Shown here piece after piece: positions 60,737 through 64,000 of a stretch of DNA of 64,000 nt; the first letter of the stretch is position 1; every line of letters starts with the position of its first letter. The position numbers and the translations under genes are program-made. Source of the stretch: Clonostachys chloroleuca (taxonomy: Eukaryota; Ascomycota; Sordariomycetes; Hypocreales; Bionectriaceae); assembly GCA_037952775.1 (NCBI GenBank), contig JBANAY010000004.1:8928001-8992000 (forward strand), given 5' to 3'. Under the pieces are notes generated by a model. That model worked only from the letters and a program-made list of their open reading frames with translations, did not search any database and was not told where the DNA came from.

Positions 60737-61835
60737 TTAGCACAAGAGAAAATCCCCGCTGTGGTTGTGTAGAATTACATTGTCGAAAAATGGCATGCCG
60801 TCCCTTCCATCCTTGTACCAATCATCTTCTGGGAGATGTCTTCTCCTACACCAAGTGCATCTGATCGGATTGTCATCCTCAAGGGCCTTACCGCATGTAC
60901 ACCAAAACTGATCATTATGTGATTAGAAATATACACCAAAACAAAGTATTGCGCCCAAGAAAGCGAGTTAGAGGATACGATCTTACCGCTACCTCAAATG
61001 CGTGGTCGATGATGGTGATGGATGGCCTGCCCAGATGATCACTGCTTAGTTCATCACTGCCCGAATCATCACTACCCAAATCATCACTGGCGGAGTCCTC
61101 CTCGTTGAGGTCGTTGGAGTCTCTCTTCCTGGCACCCTTTGTAGTACGTCTCTCCCGATTACGCCTGCCAGGATCCTCGTTCTCTCCGGTCCCCAGATCA
61201 TCCCAGTAGAATTCCTTCAGGGTATGCTTTTTGCAATACTCGGTGTCAAAGTCAGACTCCTCTATTTTGCAGCGGGTGCAGATCCATCTCACCCAAGGGT
61301 CGCAGTCGCATAACTCATTGAGAAACTGCCCCTTGACTTCTTCTTCCACTGCAGAGTCGCACTCTGGACATAGACACATGATATTGCTGATCTGGCGCGC
61401 GGAATCGACGTGCGGGCGCCTGGTCTTGTAAGACGGTCTGGCTCGGAGGTAGTATCTGCACTCCTCGCATACATTGATCCCGCACTTGACGCAGGGGAGA
61501 GCGCCGCCCTCGTCGCATTTGGCGTTGTAAAGTTTCACCTCAATTTCCTCGTCGCCGTATAGGTGCGGGTTTATAGTCGGCTTCCCTGCTTTGGGGTCGC
61601 TGTAGTACGGGCGCTGGAAGTTCTGGCGCTTGACGAGGCCGTGGCCGTCGCAGAGGCAGAGGCGCCTGAGTTTCTTGAACAGAGTTGGCGAGCCCAGAAT
61701 GTGTGAGTAGTGGGTGCGGTTTGTGAGCGCGAGGTGGTAGAGATCGACTGTTGAGACCCAAGTCGCCAAGGTCGGCAGGATGGCGTATGATGAAATGAGG
61801 TCTGTCAGACTCGGGCGGGATGATGGTTCATCCAT
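60737..61835 (-). CDS. Cysteine-rich F-box-like fungal protein
   Basis: Two exons: about 60987-61835 and 60737 to about 60909, with a GTAAGA donor and ATCAG acceptor joining ITIIDHAFEVA to FWCTCGKALEDDNPIRCTWC. The N-terminus (LPTLATWVSTVDLYHLALTN, LGSPTLFKKLRRLCLCDGHG) resembles a degenerate F-box. The middle and end carry many CxxC/CxC pairs (LPCVKCGINVCEECRYY, CLCPECDS, LCDCDPWVRWICTRCK, FWCTCG, RCTWCRRR), probably binding zinc. An acidic Ser/Asp-rich linker (ASDDLGSDDSGSDELSSD) precedes the last zinc motif. Similar proteins are common in Eurotiales and uncharacterised; they may act as adaptors in ubiquitin ligases. Intact. Confidence 0.75.
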
Positions 61836-61914
61836 GGCTGTCTTTCTTGGTCTTGAGAGGATTTAGTGAGGATGCTGGAGGGACAAATGACTCATGATGT
61901 CGAGTCTTGTTTTG

Positions 61915-61938
61915 TTGGTTGGTTGGTTGGTTGGTTGG
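61915..61938. repeat. TTGG microsatellite (six units)
   Basis: Six perfect TTGG units (CCAA on the other strand) in the promoter region of the cysteine-rich F-box-like gene, about 80 nt above its ATG on the minus strand. Confidence 0.9.
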
Positions 61939-62239
61939 TCTGTGCGGATTGATGTCAGCACTTACTGAAAAAGGCAGAATAAGGCGGTCAAATAGAGGAC
62001 AGAGAACTCTCTAGTCGATCTTGGGCCAACGAGTAGCCTCTAAGTAGTGGACTGGAAATCAACATACCATGTTGTCTCTTACGTGATGAATAACCATTTA
62101 GAGTACTTTCGGCTTCGATTTCTTGCATTTTTCTTGCAAGTTCATAGTTTTGCAAGCAAAAGATTGTGATGATTGAAGCAAGTTCTATCTGTTGTTTGGC
62201 TTCGGAGCATTAAAATGAAGGTTCGCAAGTATTCGATCA

Positions 62240-62259
62240 CTTATCGATCAATCGATAAG
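62240..62259. repeat. Perfect 9-bp inverted repeat
   Basis: CTTATCGAT and its inverse ATCGATAAG separated by CA. It could be a binding site for a dimeric regulator (GATA-like TTATC/GATAA cores are included) or chance. Confidence 0.5.
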
Positions 62260-62339
62260 CGATAATACGTACCTTCCACAAACTCCTGACATTATATAGG
62301 TAGGTAGTTATACCAAAAGCTACTCTTTGTAGTGATTCT

Positions 62340-64000
62340 TCAAGAGTCAACTTTGCCATATTCCGAAGTCAAGGGCTTCGCATCCTCATACATTCCTCTT
62401 TCCAGCCTCAACTTGCCGAGGCGAACGTTGGCGGCCTCGTACCCCGTTTCCAATTCATCAATCTTCTCTTCGAATGACAAAGCCCCCGCTCTGACAAGAT
62501 ATACATGCTGCGCGGTCCAAGATGTCAGTACTGGAGGGCCGACCACGATGCGAGCGGCGGCAACGGCAATGGCCAGAATGCCTAGAACCAGGAATACGAT
62601 GGCAGCAGGAGTGCGGCATCCTCTATATTCGCCTGTTCTAGTGCCAGCATAAAACGGATAGTCCATGAAATTGGCAAACGTCGAGCGCCAGCCAACCGCC
62701 CGGTCTTCTGCGCCAAAAGGCTGCTCATCGTTGTGAAGATGACGGATTTTAGGATCACCGATTACACTGAGGCCTTCGGACGCCCATCCTGCCATGACTG
62801 CACGGACAAAGGCCCCGACGCCCTCGCATACCGTTGCTTCCTCGCTGTAGATGATGGCATCCACCCAGTTGCGAAACAGCGGCAGCGACCCGTCACTGAA
62901 CTCGGTCTGCGGGACCTCCTTATCGACAGAGAAGATACGGACCAGGTCGATTTCTCCTCTGGAGTCGCTCAATCCGGAGCACGAACTGCCGGATACGATG
63001 CGACTGACCTCGGCGACGGCATATCGGATGTTGTACGTGAGGCGGCGCTGCACCTTTGCGCGGACGGTTGATGTGGGATCACTGAACCAGGTCCCAAGTC
63101 TCGCCCACTGAATTTGAATCTGCCCTGGTTTCACGATCCGATACTCCACCACTGCTGGCCGAGGAGGGTCGCTGAACCAGCGCCATGATGATGTTCTTTG
63201 CCTAATCCACCCCTTGTCGTTGGCTCCCATGGAGAAATCGCCCTCCTCTTCTGTTAGATTGGCCACCATGACGACCTCCCTCGAATAGATGTATCCTGAG
63301 TCAACCCTGTTGAATAGTATACTACTGCATCTGGCCCACCCGGCCATGACAATGCTCAGAGGCGGCTCCATCCTAGCTGCGTCTGTTTCCGAGGATGCGG
63401 CACTTCGGTTGGAATAAATGATCTCATGCTGGAAGGCTTGATTATTCGATCCTAACGGCGCGTCACTGAACCACGGACTGGGAGTTCCATCACTTCCTAG
63501 TCCCCTACTTGGTGGTAGTCGTAGCTCAACTAGACGGGGTTCGACTTGATCATAGGCATAGGTGGTCACGTCGATGATGCCAAACTTGTAGCCAATGGAG
63601 GCAGCAACTGAGACCAGAATGATGAAGTGACGGAGAGTCGTAAAGGCCGGGAAGCCCCTCAGCCCGTAGACGACAGGCGCACGTGGCTGAGAGTTGAGAT
63701 AACGGCCATAGTCGAGACCAACATCCTTCATTGCTTGGCGACTGCACCACCAGTCGAAGAGATGGACATATGCCTCCCCAAAGCCGTAGGAGAGAAGCCC
63801 GAAGGCGACGCCCACGATAGCTAACCATACTTGAAGGTGGTAATTGGCGCCGAAATAGAAGCGAGACTCCTGCTCGTTTTTTGCAGGATTATCGAAGGCG
63901 CCATCTGGTGAGACGAGGCCGTTCACAGCTACCAAGGTTAAAATGGTTCCTCCAGAGGACAGAGCCAGAAGTGATGAAATGCCTAATCGTCGCGATCGTG
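62340..64000 (-). CDS. Fungal membrane protein, 5' end beyond the window
   Basis: The frame is open from the stop at 62340 to the right edge of the window, so the start lies outside. At the edge it reads RRLGISSLLALSSGGTILTLVAVNGLV, a probable membrane helix. Further hydrophobic segments are LQVWLAIVGVAFGLLSYGFG, TTLRHFIILVSVAASIGYKFG and, near the C-terminus, AAIVFLVLGILAIAVAAARIV. Between them lies a large hydrophilic region with WFSDPP/WFSDPT repeats and Cys pairs, probably extracellular. This layout, with a YGLRGFPAFTTLRH segment after the second helix, fits a widespread uncharacterised membrane protein family of filamentous ascomycetes. No disruption is visible in the part present. Confidence 0.75.
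   Translation of the reverse strand, partial: RSRRLGISSLLALSSGGTILTLVAVNGLVSPDGAFDNPAKNEQESRFYFGANYHLQVWLAIVGVAFGLLSYGFGEAYVHLFDWWCSRQAMKDVGLDYGRYLNSQPRAPVVYGLRGFPAFTTLRHFIILVSVAASIGYKFGIIDVTTYAYDQVEPRLVELRLPPSRGLGSDGTPSPWFSDAPLGSNNQAFQHEIIYSNRSAASSETDAARMEPPLSIVMAGWARCSSILFNRVDSGYIYSREVVMVANLTEEEGDFSMGANDKGWIRQRTSSWRWFSDPPRPAVVEYRIVKPGQIQIQWARLGTWFSDPTSTVRAKVQRRLTYNIRYAVAEVSRIVSGSSCSGLSDSRGEIDLVRIFSVDKEVPQTEFSDGSLPLFRNWVDAIIYSEEATVCEGVGAFVRAVMAGWASEGLSVIGDPKIRHLHNDEQPFGAEDRAVGWRSTFANFMDYPFYAGTRTGEYRGCRTPAAIVFLVLGILAIAVAAARIVVGPPVLTSWTAQHVYLVRAGALSFEEKIDELETGYEAANVRLGKLRLERGMYEDAKPLTSEYGKVDS

Larger units (their letters stand above)
61836..62339. other. Intergenic with microsatellite and palindrome
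   Basis: No gene. Contains the TTGG microsatellite at 61915-61938 and the palindrome at 62240-62259. Confidence 0.5.

Noticed and set aside
1..64000. CRISPR arrays, rRNA genes, insertion sequences, prokaryote-type operons
   Set aside because: None was seen; introns and gene families mark the DNA as nuclear fungal, where such features are not expected.

Overview
The window reads as nuclear DNA of a filamentous ascomycete (Pezizomycotina; I infer Eurotiales such as Aspergillus or Penicillium). The evidence is short GT-AG introns of about 50-90 nt inside many genes, fungal-specific families (Zn2Cys6 regulators, NmrA-like proteins, FHA-kinases, CHAT-TPR proteins, mtr-type amino acid permeases), monocistronic genes on both strands, and an AT-rich block that looks like RIP-mutated transposon DNA. 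No rRNA, CRISPR array or convincing tRNA was seen.

Layout. 0-4.2 kb: an NmrA-like gene and a gene strongly resembling the DMSP lyase DddP. 4.2-11.2 kb: a repeat-rich stretch holding an interrupted FHA-protein kinase, a 595-aa protein of unknown family, a decayed copy of that gene's 3' end, and two diverged copies of a short structured repeat (a third partial copy lies between). 11.2-16.4 kb: an intact histidine phosphatase, then an MFS transporter and a Zn2Cys6 regulator, tail to tail, both carrying in-frame stops. 17-24 kb: a TPR-CHAT protease-like gene, a decayed F-box gene, an ABM-domain gene and an unassigned protein. 24.8-36.3 kb: a fungal membrane protein, a secreted beta-propeller-like protein, about 1.8 kb of RIP-like AT-rich DNA, a EutQ-like cupin and an amino acid permease.

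36.3-47.2 kb: a gene-poor stretch with a 27-nt poly-G run and a long inverted repeat, then a frameshifted Zn2Cys6 regulator, a small secreted protein, a DUF7730-like gene and a soluble HMG-CoA-reductase-like protein. 49.4-52.1 kb: three housekeeping-type genes (RidA, YhhN/TMEM86, membrane-tethered E2). 53-64 kb: an interstitial telomeric repeat, an unassigned small protein, a broken cysteine-rich secreted peptide gene, a broken TPR gene, an intact paralogue of the frameshifted regulator, a cysteine-rich F-box-like gene, and a membrane protein cut by the window edge.

The most striking overall property is decay. At least six genes carry in-frame stops inside otherwise well-kept frames, most explicable by single C:G-to-T:A changes, and three carry single frameshifts. 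Together with the AT-rich relic, partial duplications and the internal TTAGGG tract, this suggests an accessory or formerly subtelomeric region. That history is inference. No single biosynthetic pathway ties the genes together; the most notable individual functions are the DddP-like enzyme, the CHAT protein and the divergent HMGR-like protein.
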